Origin: Chondromyces crocatus
GTDB taxonomy: Bacteria > Myxococcota_A > Polyangia > Polyangiales > Polyangiaceae
Direction of reading: 5' to 3'
DNA length: 64,000 nucleotides
NCBI RefSeq assembly: GCF_001189295.1
Contig: NZ_CP012159.1
Coordinates: 6,030,525-6,094,524, forward strand
Part shown: positions 44,999 through 52,877 of the stretch, piece by piece
Numbering within the stretch: position 1 is the first letter of the stretch
How the letters are laid out: each line of letters opens with the position of its first letter
The notes under the pieces: generated by a model
Seen by the model: only the letters and a program-made list of their open reading frames with translations
What the model was told of the DNA's origin: nothing
Database searches by the model: none
Program-made: the position numbers and the translations under genes

Positions 44999-45997
44999 TC
45001 ACTCCTCGCGTAGCCGCTGCCACGCACGCACCCGCCTGGCCTCTCGCGCCTTTCCGGCGACCGCGAGCAGCGCGCGGTCGCGCACCCAGCGCGCTCGCTC
45101 GTCCTCCCCGACGCGCTCCCAGAGCAGCTCCGTCTCGTGCAGGAACACGTCGGCCATGCCGAGCAGCCCAGCCACGGCGAGGTGGGTCTCTGCCCTGTCG
45201 ACAGGGCTCGCCGCGAGGGCCCTCACGGTGACCAGGAGGGCGCTCAGTTGCTCCAGCGTGGCGTCGGGCCACCGATACCTGCGGCCGACGCCGACGAGGT
45301 AGCCGAGGAGGGCTGCGTGGACGTGCAGGTCCTCCAGCGTCCTGAAGGGTTTCAGGTAGGCCTCGTAGCCATCGCCTGGGAGCACGTCGTCCTCACGCAC
45401 GGACACCGACTGGAGGACGATTTCTGCGTGAGGGATCTCCGGGGCGAAGGGGGGCGGGGGCATGGGGGTGATGACGACACCAGAGGCTCTCGCAGCGACC
45501 CGCACCAGCCGGAGACGGTTCCTTCCGGTGTCGTCTGCACCCATCGAGGTGACCACGAGCAGCTCGTCGGCGTCGGTGGCCAGCGTGGACCAGCGCTTTC
45601 GACCGTCGATACGCAGCTCTCCGCTGGCGTCCCTGGAAAGGGTCGTCCGGATGGCGCGAGGGTGTGCTCCTCCCTCCTCGGTGGCGCAGAGCACCCGGAT
45701 CTCCCTGCGTGGCACCTGGGCCGACGTGGGCTGCGGTCCCGCCGAAGGCGGCGTCTCTGTCCGTTTCGTGATCTGAGCAGCTGCGCGCCACAGCGCATCC
45801 AGCGCTGCGCCGTAGCCTGCGGCGAAGGCGTAACCGAGCCGGTCCGAGGCGAAGCCTCCGAGCACGGCGCGGTCGATTGAAACGTCGAACTCGGCTGTGC
45901 GCGCTGCATGCGCCGCAAGGAAGGTCTGGAGGGAGCCGAGTGCCGGGACGTCGAGGGCAGCAGCGTCGCCGAAAAGGTGATGGAGCAGGGGAATCAT
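44999..45997 (-). CDS. acyl-CoA dehydrogenase-like protein
   Basis: A 332-residue flavoprotein-like chain resembling the acyl-CoA dehydrogenase fold: an N-terminal helical part (LQTFLAAHAARTAEFDVSI, LGYAFAAGYGAALDALW), a beta-domain (RVLCATEEGGAHPRAIRTTL, LRIDGRKRWSTLATDADELLVV, VVITPMPPPP, ILQSVSVREDDVLPGDGYEAY), and a C-terminal four-helix bundle. It is shorter than usual (about 380), and I cannot identify the catalytic Glu, so it may be a degenerate or specialised member. Convergent with the kelch protein gene. Substrate unknown. Confidence 0.8.
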   Translation of the reverse strand: MIPLLHHLFGDAAALDVPALGSLQTFLAAHAARTAEFDVSIDRAVLGGFASDRLGYAFAAGYGAALDALWRAAAQITKRTETPPSAGPQPTSAQVPRREIRVLCATEEGGAHPRAIRTTLSRDASGELRIDGRKRWSTLATDADELLVVTSMGADDTGRNRLRLVRVAARASGVVITPMPPPPFAPEIPHAEIVLQSVSVREDDVLPGDGYEAYLKPFRTLEDLHVHAALLGYLVGVGRRYRWPDATLEQLSALLVTVRALAASPVDRAETHLAVAGLLGMADVFLHETELLWERVGEDERARWVRDRALLAVAGKAREARRVRAWQRLREE

Positions 45998-46058
45998 GCG
46001 TCTCCGGAGCCAGGACAGTCCGTGGGGAGAGAGCGTCGTGTGAGCGGGGCGGGGAGGA

Positions 46059-47351
46059 TCATCCCGCCACGGGGGCAGGGGCGTCGAGCATGGACAGGGC
46101 CTCTGCGCGTGGATCTCCGAGATCGAGGGGCATGAACGTTCGAACCGGCGTGGACTTGCCCTTCACCGTCACCGGGGGCGTCTCCTTCCAGCCGAACCTC
46201 GACCGGCAGCGTGCTCGGGTCGACTCCGATACCAGCACGTCCGCGTCGTGGACCTTGGTCAGCCCCTCGATGCGCGAGGCGAGGTTCACCGCGTCGCCGA
46301 TGGCCGTGTACTCCAGCCGCCGGGTGGGCGATCCGATGTCCCCGACCACCACCTCGCCGGTGTGGACGCCGATCCCGACCCGGAGCGGTGGCTCGCCGCG
46401 CGCCGCACGGTCCCGGTTGACGCCATCCAGTGCCCTCACCATGTCGAGCGCGCACCGCACCGCATGCTCGGGGTGATCGGCGTCGTCGAGCGGCGCACCG
46501 AAGTACGCCATCAGGCCGTCGCCGATGAATTTGTCGAGGGTACCGCCGTTCTTGAACACCGCGTCGACCATGTGGGTGTGGTACTCGTTGAGCATCGCGA
46601 CGACCTGCACCGGATCGAGCTTCTCGCTGAGCGCCGTGAAGTCACGGATGTCCGAGAACAGCAGGGTGACCTGGCGGGTGGTGGGATGCGACGCGGCCTC
46701 TGCTTCCGAGACCCGAGCGGCGACGGTGGGGGAGAAGTAGCGGCCCAGGCGTGCCCGCTTCAACTCTTCACGGGCGACGCTGCCCACCAGGTGACGGATG
46801 CGGCGCAGCAGGTGCGACGCCGTCGCTGCCGCGATGCCCAGTACGATCACGGCCGCGATCTGCGCGCCGACCCGGATGTTCGCTTCTTGCTGCTGGACGA
46901 CGACCGAGAGTGCGCCCGCCGTCGCCACGGCCACGCAGAGGCGTGTGTCGAGGTAGAGCGAGGAGAACAGGAGCAAGACGCAGTAGATGCCGAGCGAGAA
47001 CGCCGCGACGCCACCCGGGGAAGGGGAGACGGGGAGCGACTGCAGCTGCGCCCAGTGGATGAGCGGCAGGTCCATGAAGGCGACGGCCCAACCGGACCAG
47101 CGCGCGCTCTCCGGTGAGCGCCGGGTGACCGCGACCAGGGCGACGCTGAGGGCCGCGTGGAACGCGAAGACCTGAGCGTAAGGTCGCCAGTCCTCGAGGC
47201 CGCCGCCGAAGGTGAGCCCCAGGGCCAGGGCGAGGGCAAGGCTGGAACCGGCGGCCCGGAACTGGACCACACGCCGGGCGTTGTGGATGCGCTCGACGTC
47301 GACCGCCTTCTCCGCAGCGGAACCGCTGGTGTCGTGGGATGAAGCACGCAT
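46059..47351 (-). CDS. membrane-bound class III adenylate/guanylate cyclase
   Basis: About 430 residues. Five or six membrane helices fill residues 30-180 ([71 protein letters not shown]). A short signalling helix leads to the cyclase domain (about 225-410) with the metal-binding [16 protein letters not shown], the substrate Lys and Asp in [13 protein letters not shown], and [31 protein letters not shown]. The Lys...Thr substrate pair favours ATP, so cAMP is the likely product. The ATG used ([10 protein letters not shown]) is preferred to an upstream TTG. A 14-bp palindrome lies about 73 bases upstream of the start. Confidence 0.92.
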   Translation of the reverse strand: MRASSHDTSGSAAEKAVDVERIHNARRVVQFRAAGSSLALALALGLTFGGGLEDWRPYAQVFAFHAALSVALVAVTRRSPESARWSGWAVAFMDLPLIHWAQLQSLPVSPSPGGVAAFSLGIYCVLLLFSSLYLDTRLCVAVATAGALSVVVQQQEANIRVGAQIAAVIVLGIAAATASHLLRRIRHLVGSVAREELKRARLGRYFSPTVAARVSEAEAASHPTTRQVTLLFSDIRDFTALSEKLDPVQVVAMLNEYHTHMVDAVFKNGGTLDKFIGDGLMAYFGAPLDDADHPEHAVRCALDMVRALDGVNRDRAARGEPPLRVGIGVHTGEVVVGDIGSPTRRLEYTAIGDAVNLASRIEGLTKVHDADVLVSESTRARCRSRFGWKETPPVTVKGKSTPVRTFMPLDLGDPRAEALSMLDAPAPVAG

Positions 47352-47751
47352 CCGAGGCCCCCAGGGGCAATCCTGCGTTAGATCGCTGGAGAGGGCCAAC
47401 GAAGCGCGCAACCCGGGAGCGACCGTGACGCGTCACGTGGAGGGCTTCTCGACGTCGCGTCGTTTTCCATCAGGTTACCGCCTTCCAGCGGACCATTCCT
47501 GAACTACTTCTGTAGGTGGATCGGCGCGATTGCCCCGGTCTTCTGGTGGCTTCGGACTCCCCGGGAGCAGGACATGCACTTGTGTCCTCTCGAGGCACGG
47601 AATCATTGTGACTTCCCGGGGAGCAACGTGCCGAGAAGGTGCCGAGCGGCCCACCTCGGGAGGCGGGCGAGTCCTCGGGTTTTACACCCGTGTCGTACCC
47701 GTGGCAGAATCGCCCCCGAAACCACATGACCCGACCAACAACGAGGTACGC
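47352..47751. other. 400-base divergent intergenic region
   Basis: Between the cyclase and phosphatase genes. It must contain promoters for both. Apart from the palindrome at 47424-47437, no conserved element was recognised; an in-frame GTG at 47701 could extend the phosphatase slightly. Confidence 0.5.
47424..47437. promoter_or_regulatory. 14-bp perfect palindrome upstream of the cyclase gene
   Basis: CGTGACGCGTCACG, a perfect inverted repeat placed 73 bases before the cyclase start. The half-site CGTGA resembles the TGTGA half-site of CRP/FNR-type regulators but the spacing is too short for a CRP site. A candidate operator only. Confidence 0.35.
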
Positions 47752-48528
47752 ATGACCCGGCCCCTCCGTATCGAGGCCGCCGGAGCAACGGACGTAGGAC
47801 GCCAGCGAGAACACAACGAGGACAGCTTCGTCGTGGATCTCGAACTCGGACTGTTCATCGTCGCCGATGGCATCGGTGGCGCTGCGAGCGGGGAGGTCGC
47901 CTCGCGGATGGCTGTCGAGGTGGTGCGGAGCTGCTGCGCAGAGGAGCGGGATCTGGAGATCACGCAGCCGTCGGACCTCGACGACACGCAGAGCCCGGTC
48001 GAGTTGCGCCTGCTCTCGTGCCTCTGGCAGGCCAACAAGCAAATCTTCGACACAGGCATGCGCGACCCGAGGCACCGCGGGATGGCCACCACCTTCGCTG
48101 GCATGCATGTGGCCGATGGCGTCGCGTACATCGCCCACGTGGGGGACAGCCGCGTTTATCGCTTCCGCGGAGGGCAGATCACCCGGTTGACCGAGGACCA
48201 CTCGCTGCACAACGAGTTCGCGCGGCGGGGTGAGGTGCTGCCCGAGGGGATCGATCCCTTCATTGCTCGCAGCGTGGTGACGCGCGCCCTGGGCATGGAG
48301 CGGCACGTCGAGGTCGAGACGCGGACGGAGCGGCCCGAAGCGGGAGACGTGTTCCTGGTGTGCTCCGACGGCCTGACGGGCCCGGTCCCCGACGAAGATC
48401 TCGTGGACGTGCTCGCGGCAGCGCCGGACATGGCGTCGGCCATCGATCTGCTGATCGATCTCGCGAACCAGCGGGGAGGTCCGGACAACGTGACCTGCGT
48501 GGCGGTTCGCTTCCACGGCGACCCGTGA
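47752..48528 (+). CDS. PP2C-family Ser/Thr protein phosphatase
   Basis: A 258-residue cytosolic phosphatase that would reverse Ser/Thr kinase action; two full kinases are encoded in this window. All PP2C metal and core motifs are visible: REHNEDSFVV, FIVADGIGGAASGE, GMATTFAGMHV, AHVGDSRVYRFR, LVCSDGLTGPV and GGPDNVTCVAV. It has no extra sensor domain. The ATG after ACGAGGTACGC fits the family N-terminus; a frame 74 residues longer is not conserved in character. Its TGA stop overlaps the GTG start of the small anchor protein downstream, so the two are translationally coupled. Confidence 0.94.
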   Translation: MTRPLRIEAAGATDVGRQREHNEDSFVVDLELGLFIVADGIGGAASGEVASRMAVEVVRSCCAEERDLEITQPSDLDDTQSPVELRLLSCLWQANKQIFDTGMRDPRHRGMATTFAGMHVADGVAYIAHVGDSRVYRFRGGQITRLTEDHSLHNEFARRGEVLPEGIDPFIARSVVTRALGMERHVEVETRTERPEAGDVFLVCSDGLTGPVPDEDLVDVLAAAPDMASAIDLLIDLANQRGGPDNVTCVAVRFHGDP

Positions 48529-48923
48529 GCGTGTACCTGCGCACCGAGGGCCGCGCACTGCGCCGGCTGCGTGCCTCGCTTGCGAGCCTCGCAGCAGGAC
48601 TCGCGGCCCTCGCGCTGGTGCTGTCTCCGGCTCCAGCGGACGGCGCTGGCGGTGCGGGAGGGGTAGGCGGCGCGGGAGGGGTGGGCGGTGAGGGCGGTGA
48701 GGCTGGCCATGCCGGCGCAGGGGCGCCCCCAGGTGACGGCGATGAGGGCGGGGATGCCGGAGAAGGGGGCGACGACCGCGCGATCCTCGATCCTTCGGCC
48801 CGTGACGCTTGTAGCTGTGGGGTGAGCGCGGTCCCGTCGTCGTCCCGGCTGGTCCTGCTCACGGTGGCCGGCGCGCTGTGGGCACGCCGGCTCACCGGGC
48901 GAAGACATCGTCAGGGCACGTAG
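48525..48923 (+). CDS. small Gly-rich exported protein with MYXO-CTERM-like tail
   Basis: About 132 residues starting at a GTG that overlaps the phosphatase stop (GTGA); a GTG two codons later is an alternative. After an Arg-rich start comes a signal peptide (LAAGLAALALVLSPAPADG), then a Gly-rich spacer (GVGGAGGVGGEGGEAGHAG), an acidic stretch, and the tail CSCG, a hydrophobic helix (SSSRLVLLTVAGALW) and ARRLTGRRHR. Nothing but spacer lies between the signal and sorting tail, so it might be a minimal surface peptide. Its last 13 bases overlap the convergent metallophosphatase gene. Confidence 0.68.
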   Translation: MSVYLRTEGRALRRLRASLASLAAGLAALALVLSPAPADGAGGAGGVGGAGGVGGEGGEAGHAGAGAPPGDGDEGGDAGEGGDDRAILDPSARDACSCGVSAVPSSSRLVLLTVAGALWARRLTGRRHRQGT

Positions 48924-51802
48924 CAGAGCTCGAGCCGCGGGAGCCGGCCAGGGTTGCCGACGGTCTCGCTGCTGTAGAACGAGGTGCGGTCCGACGAGGC
49001 GGGCTCCGAGAGCGCGAAGCCATCGTTGGGGAAGAGGCCGTCCACCCAGTCCTGGACCAGCGGGCTCACGTCGACGGCACGGTCACCCGTTCCGGTCGCG
49101 GCCAGGAACGTCCCGATGGGGGTCGTATCCCAGGCCCTGTTCATGCTGTTCCACGTCACCGACGACTCCATCCACGGGACCAGCACCTCATGGACGCGCA
49201 TCGTGGTCGGCGTGTTGCGCCACCCCTGCGTCAGCTTGAGAACCGCGGAGCAGACGGGAGCGCCGCGTCGGACGAACGCGAGATCGAACCAGAGCAGGGA
49301 GATGCGATCGCCGCCCTGGCTCGCCATGCCCGTGTAGATCGAAGCGCTCGCGCCGTCGTTGTAGCCGGGCGAGGACTGCCAGAGCGTCGCGTCGCGCACG
49401 GTCCCGAAGGTGCCTCGCTTGATCACGAGGCAGGTCGGGATGGACTCCAGGCAGGGATCGCTGCCACCTCCTCCCGAGGAAGACGACGAGGTCGAGGACG
49501 AGCTGGAGGTGACGCTGGTGGAGCTGGCCACCGTCGAGCTGGCGACGCTGGTGGAGCTGGCCACCGTCGAGCTGGCGCTGGTGGAGCTGGCGACGCTGGT
49601 GGAGCTGGCGCTGGTGGAGCTGGCGCTGGTGGAGCTCGTCACGCTCGTCGTGCTGGCCACCGTCGAGCTGACGTTGCTCGCACCCCCGCCACCTCCAGCG
49701 CCGCCGCCCCCTGTCCCGGTGCCTGGGCTCCCGCTGGAGGCGCTCATGGTGAGCGAGAGTTCGAAGTCGAACGAGAGATCGTCCGACGATCCCGACACCT
49801 GCTTCACCATGACCGTGATCACGTTGGTGCCCACGCGGAACGGGTTCGACGCGAGGGAGATGTTGCTCGTGCTGAGTTCGTTGTCCGGGCCTCCGGAGAT
49901 GGCGTAGGCGGCGTAGCTCGTGTTGTTGACGTACTTCGAGAACACCTGCACGCCGTTGATCCAGACGACCACGCCATCGTCGTGGATGACCTTCAGGGTC
50001 GCCAGGTCGACGGCGCCATCCAGCTGGATGAGCTTCCGGAAGTAGGCAGAGGGGTACGATGGCGTCGCGCGGTACAGCACCGTCTCTTCGTCGCCATCGC
50101 CATAACCCAGCTCGGCGTAGCCCGCTTTCCAGGAGGAGTCGTCGAAGGAGGCACTCAGCCAGGCCGTCCCGTGATCGATGCCCCGGTCGTCGTACGTCCA
50201 GTAATCCCCGAACGAGATCGGCACATTGACCGGCGGCTGCAAGGTGAAGCCGGTGTTGCTCTCGTCGAACACCGTGCCATTGGACGCGTCGGAGACCCTC
50301 ACCAGCGCGCGGCTCGTGTTCACGACGGGCGGCGTCCACACGTACTGGCCGGTGTTGCTCACGTTCTGCGCGATCCACGTCCAGTTGGCGCCGTCGTCGA
50401 TCGAGTACGCCAGGTTCACCGAAGGGATGTTCCCGGCGCTGGACCAGCGGATGGTGTAAGGGACGCCGTGGCCCACCTTGTCGCCGCCCTCCGGCGCGGC
50501 GAGGACGAAGCCTGAACCCTTGAGGATCGTGAACCGATCGCTCACCCGATCGTCGAGTCGCACATTGGTCAGGCTGAGCCGGTTGCCTTGTACGTCGAGC
50601 ACGCAGGAGCCGGTGATCGGGTCGGACTTGTACATCAAGGGGTGGTTCCCCAGCGAGCCGACGTACCCGCCGTGCCCCGCGACGACGTACACCGCGCCCT
50701 CGTTCGCGACCTGACCCGTCGACTTGAAGTAGGGGCCATTCCCCAGCGGGCGACCATCGCCATGATCGACGATGTGTCCTGCGGCGACGGTCGGTGTCTC
50801 GTACGCGCCGTCGATCAGGTAGGAGCGCTCGTAGACGTGCGAGTGTCCTGCGAGCACCAGGTCGACGCCCCGCTCCTCCAGCAGGTGCATGACGTTCTCG
50901 CGCATCTCCGTCATGATCGAGTCGTTGTCGGAGTTGTACGTACCCCTCGTGTGAGCCGGGTAGTGCGAGTAGGCGACGATCCAGTCCTGGTCCGTGGAAG
51001 CCAGATCCAGCTGCAGCCAGTTGAGCATCGCGCTCCCGTGGTTGCGGGGGACGTCGTACGCGTTGAGCACCACGAAGTGGACGTTGGCGTAGTCGTACGA
51101 GTAGTACGCCTCGGTGCCTGAAGGGACGCCCCCTGCCTGACCAGCGGCCGGGAGGACGAACGCCGTGTAGTAGGGCCCGCTCTGGGATGCCGAGGAGGAG
51201 CTGAGGCCCTCGTGGTTGCCGAAGGTCGGCCAGGTGATGGTGTTGCGCAGCGTGGCCTGGAGGACCCCGAAGAAGTTGTTCGTGAACTCCGTGGCGGTGC
51301 CGCTGTTGTACGCCATGTCCCCCATGTGGAGGAGGAGCTGAGGCCTGTACGTGCCGAAGTGGCGCGTCATGGCGTCGCGCATGTTCCAGACCGGCTGGAT
51401 GTTGTACCCGGAGTCGCCGATGACCCAGGCGCGGAACTTCTTCTCCGTGCCCGCCACGGGCGACGTCTCGAAGTAGTGCTCGTTGTCCCCCCCGGCGAGC
51501 GTGGTCGTGGTGGTCCCGACGCTGTAGTAGTAGCGCGTGTCCGGCTCCAGGTTCTGCACCGTCACTTCGTGTTGCGTCACGGAGGCCGGGAGCGTGATCG
51601 ACTCGGTGAGGTTCTGCGGGCTCCTGCCGTAGCGGATCCTTGTGTTGGATGCGGTGTCGGTCGTCCACACGACGGTGACTGCACTCGGCGTCCCGAGCTG
51701 CAGGTAAGGTCGCCGTACCAGCGACTGCGCCGACGCGGGCGCAGCGGCCGCCGCGATGGCCAGCAGAGGGCCGATGAGGAACAGCGAGCGGAGAGGCTTC
51801 AT
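48911..51802 (-). CDS. secreted purple-acid-phosphatase-like metallophosphoesterase with DNRLRE domain
   Basis: A 963-residue secreted protein. Signal peptide 1-26 (LLAIAAAAAPASAQ), a fibronectin-III-like domain (about 28-118), then a calcineurin-type phosphatase domain with GDSG (Asp130), GDMAYN (161-166), GNHE (195-198) and AGHSHVYERS. An Ig-like domain and a further beta-domain (about 480-690, WTYDDRGIDHGTAW, VWINGVQVFSKYV) precede a Gly then Ser/Thr/Ala/Val linker (about 685-780) and a C-terminal DNRLRE-like domain (RDATLWQSSPGYNDGASAS, SSVTWNSMN). The ATG after GAGGAG was preferred to an upstream start lacking a signal. It probably hydrolyses phosphate esters outside the cell. Confidence 0.92.
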   Translation of the reverse strand: MKPLRSLFLIGPLLAIAAAAAPASAQSLVRRPYLQLGTPSAVTVVWTTDTASNTRIRYGRSPQNLTESITLPASVTQHEVTVQNLEPDTRYYYSVGTTTTTLAGGDNEHYFETSPVAGTEKKFRAWVIGDSGYNIQPVWNMRDAMTRHFGTYRPQLLLHMGDMAYNSGTATEFTNNFFGVLQATLRNTITWPTFGNHEGLSSSSASQSGPYYTAFVLPAAGQAGGVPSGTEAYYSYDYANVHFVVLNAYDVPRNHGSAMLNWLQLDLASTDQDWIVAYSHYPAHTRGTYNSDNDSIMTEMRENVMHLLEERGVDLVLAGHSHVYERSYLIDGAYETPTVAAGHIVDHGDGRPLGNGPYFKSTGQVANEGAVYVVAGHGGYVGSLGNHPLMYKSDPITGSCVLDVQGNRLSLTNVRLDDRVSDRFTILKGSGFVLAAPEGGDKVGHGVPYTIRWSSAGNIPSVNLAYSIDDGANWTWIAQNVSNTGQYVWTPPVVNTSRALVRVSDASNGTVFDESNTGFTLQPPVNVPISFGDYWTYDDRGIDHGTAWLSASFDDSSWKAGYAELGYGDGDEETVLYRATPSYPSAYFRKLIQLDGAVDLATLKVIHDDGVVVWINGVQVFSKYVNNTSYAAYAISGGPDNELSTSNISLASNPFRVGTNVITVMVKQVSGSSDDLSFDFELSLTMSASSGSPGTGTGGGGAGGGGGASNVSSTVASTTSVTSSTSASSTSASSTSVASSTSASSTVASSTSVASSTVASSTSVTSSSSSTSSSSSGGGGSDPCLESIPTCLVIKRGTFGTVRDATLWQSSPGYNDGASASIYTGMASQGGDRISLLWFDLAFVRRGAPVCSAVLKLTQGWRNTPTTMRVHEVLVPWMESSVTWNSMNRAWDTTPIGTFLAATGTGDRAVDVSPLVQDWVDGLFPNDGFALSEPASSDRTSFYSSETVGNPGRLPRLELCYVP
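49500..49680 (-). repeat. degenerate short repeats encoding the Ser/Thr/Val linker
   Basis: Repeating gtggagctgg and cgaccctggtggagctgg-like units in the phosphatase gene, encoding alternating STSVASST and ASSTSAS runs. Likely slippage-expanded linker between the catalytic part and the DNRLRE domain. Confidence 0.75.
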
Positions 51803-52064
51803 GAACTGGGCGCTCCTCTGGTTTCGAAGCGGTGTGCGCTGCACTTCACCTACCGCGACCGGGGGACTGTCGCGGTCCAGGCGGCGCGCAGGACACACCG
51901 CAGCATAACCAGGCAGTATGCCAGGCATCGATGGCGTCCGTGTGACGCGATCGTTCATTCACTTGCGGTTTTCGAGGCGTTCTGACGAGCGCGGGCGTTC
52001 GCTGGTGGGCAAACCATCAGCCGCCTGGAGCGGTCGACGCCGGAGCGTTCCGCGTGTGCAGGGG

Positions 52065-52817
52065 TCAGAGCGGGCCTTCGGTCAAGCCGTGAACGAACTG
52101 ACGCACATGGGGATCGACGCTCGCCTTGGCCTCTTCGGTGGTCCCGTCGAAAAGGAGACGTCCCCGATACAGCATGCCCACCCTGTCGGTGACTGTCAGG
52201 AGCCTGTCCAGGTCGCTGGAGACCATGACGACCGTGGCATTCGCTGCGCGCTGCTCTTTCCGGAGCAGATCGAAGATGCGCTGCGAGGTGACCGGATCGA
52301 GCCCCGCCGCTGGCTCGTCATAGAGGACGATTTCACCGCGGGTGATGGTGGCCCGTGCGACACCGACCCGCTTCTTCTGGCCTCCCGAGAGGCCGGCAGG
52401 GAAGCGATCCTCGAAGCCGGGCAAGGACACCACCTTGAGCCGATCCAGAACACGCGCTGCGACCTCGTCTTCGGGCACCTCGCCGAGGCGGCGTAGAGGA
52501 AAGGCGATGTTGTCGCCCACGGTCATGTAGTCGAACAGGGCGTTGTTCTGGAACAGCATGCCGAACTTCAGCCGGAACTTCTGCAGCTCCAGCTCGCTTT
52601 GCGCATGAACATCCGTGCCATCGACGACGACCCGGCCGTGATCGGGCCGCAACAGGCCGGTGATCATCTTGAGCAGCACGCTCTTGCCCGAGGCCCCGGG
52701 CCCGATGAGACCGTAGAGGCATCCGCGGGGCACGTGGAGATCGACGCCGCGGAGCACGGCCATGCCCCCGAAGTTCTTGGTGAGTCCTTCGATGCGGATC
52801 ATCGGCTCGGCTGACAT
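52065..52817 (-). CDS. ABC transporter ATP-binding protein, MlaF-like
   Basis: A 250-residue ATPase with Walker A GPGASGKS (39-46), a Q-loop in GMLFQNNALFDYMTV, signature LSGGQKKR, Walker B IVLYDEP and a switch-region VSSDLDRL in place of the usual His-bearing H-loop (compare MVTHD). The pattern ALFDYMTVGDNIAFPLR is typical of the Mla/Mce lipid-transport ATPases. MlaE permease and MCE subunits are not next to it, so this is an orphan or its partners are elsewhere. The Ser-Ser-Asp in place of the catalytic His loop should be checked against homologues. It lies 60 bases downstream of the pseudokinase gene on the same strand. Confidence 0.9.
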   Translation of the reverse strand: MSAEPMIRIEGLTKNFGGMAVLRGVDLHVPRGCLYGLIGPGASGKSVLLKMITGLLRPDHGRVVVDGTDVHAQSELELQKFRLKFGMLFQNNALFDYMTVGDNIAFPLRRLGEVPEDEVAARVLDRLKVVSLPGFEDRFPAGLSGGQKKRVGVARATITRGEIVLYDEPAAGLDPVTSQRIFDLLRKEQRAANATVVMVSSDLDRLLTVTDRVGMLYRGRLLFDGTTEEAKASVDPHVRQFVHGLTEGPL

Positions 52818-52877
52818 CGTGGACGACCCAGGGCTCGCGTATGCCGCCGAGCTGGAGGGGCAGGGGAGAGAGAGGCC

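Noticed and set aside
48911-48923. Overlap of convergent genes as evidence against the small Gly-rich protein
   Set aside because: A 13-base tail overlap is common in compact regions and does not by itself disprove the gene.
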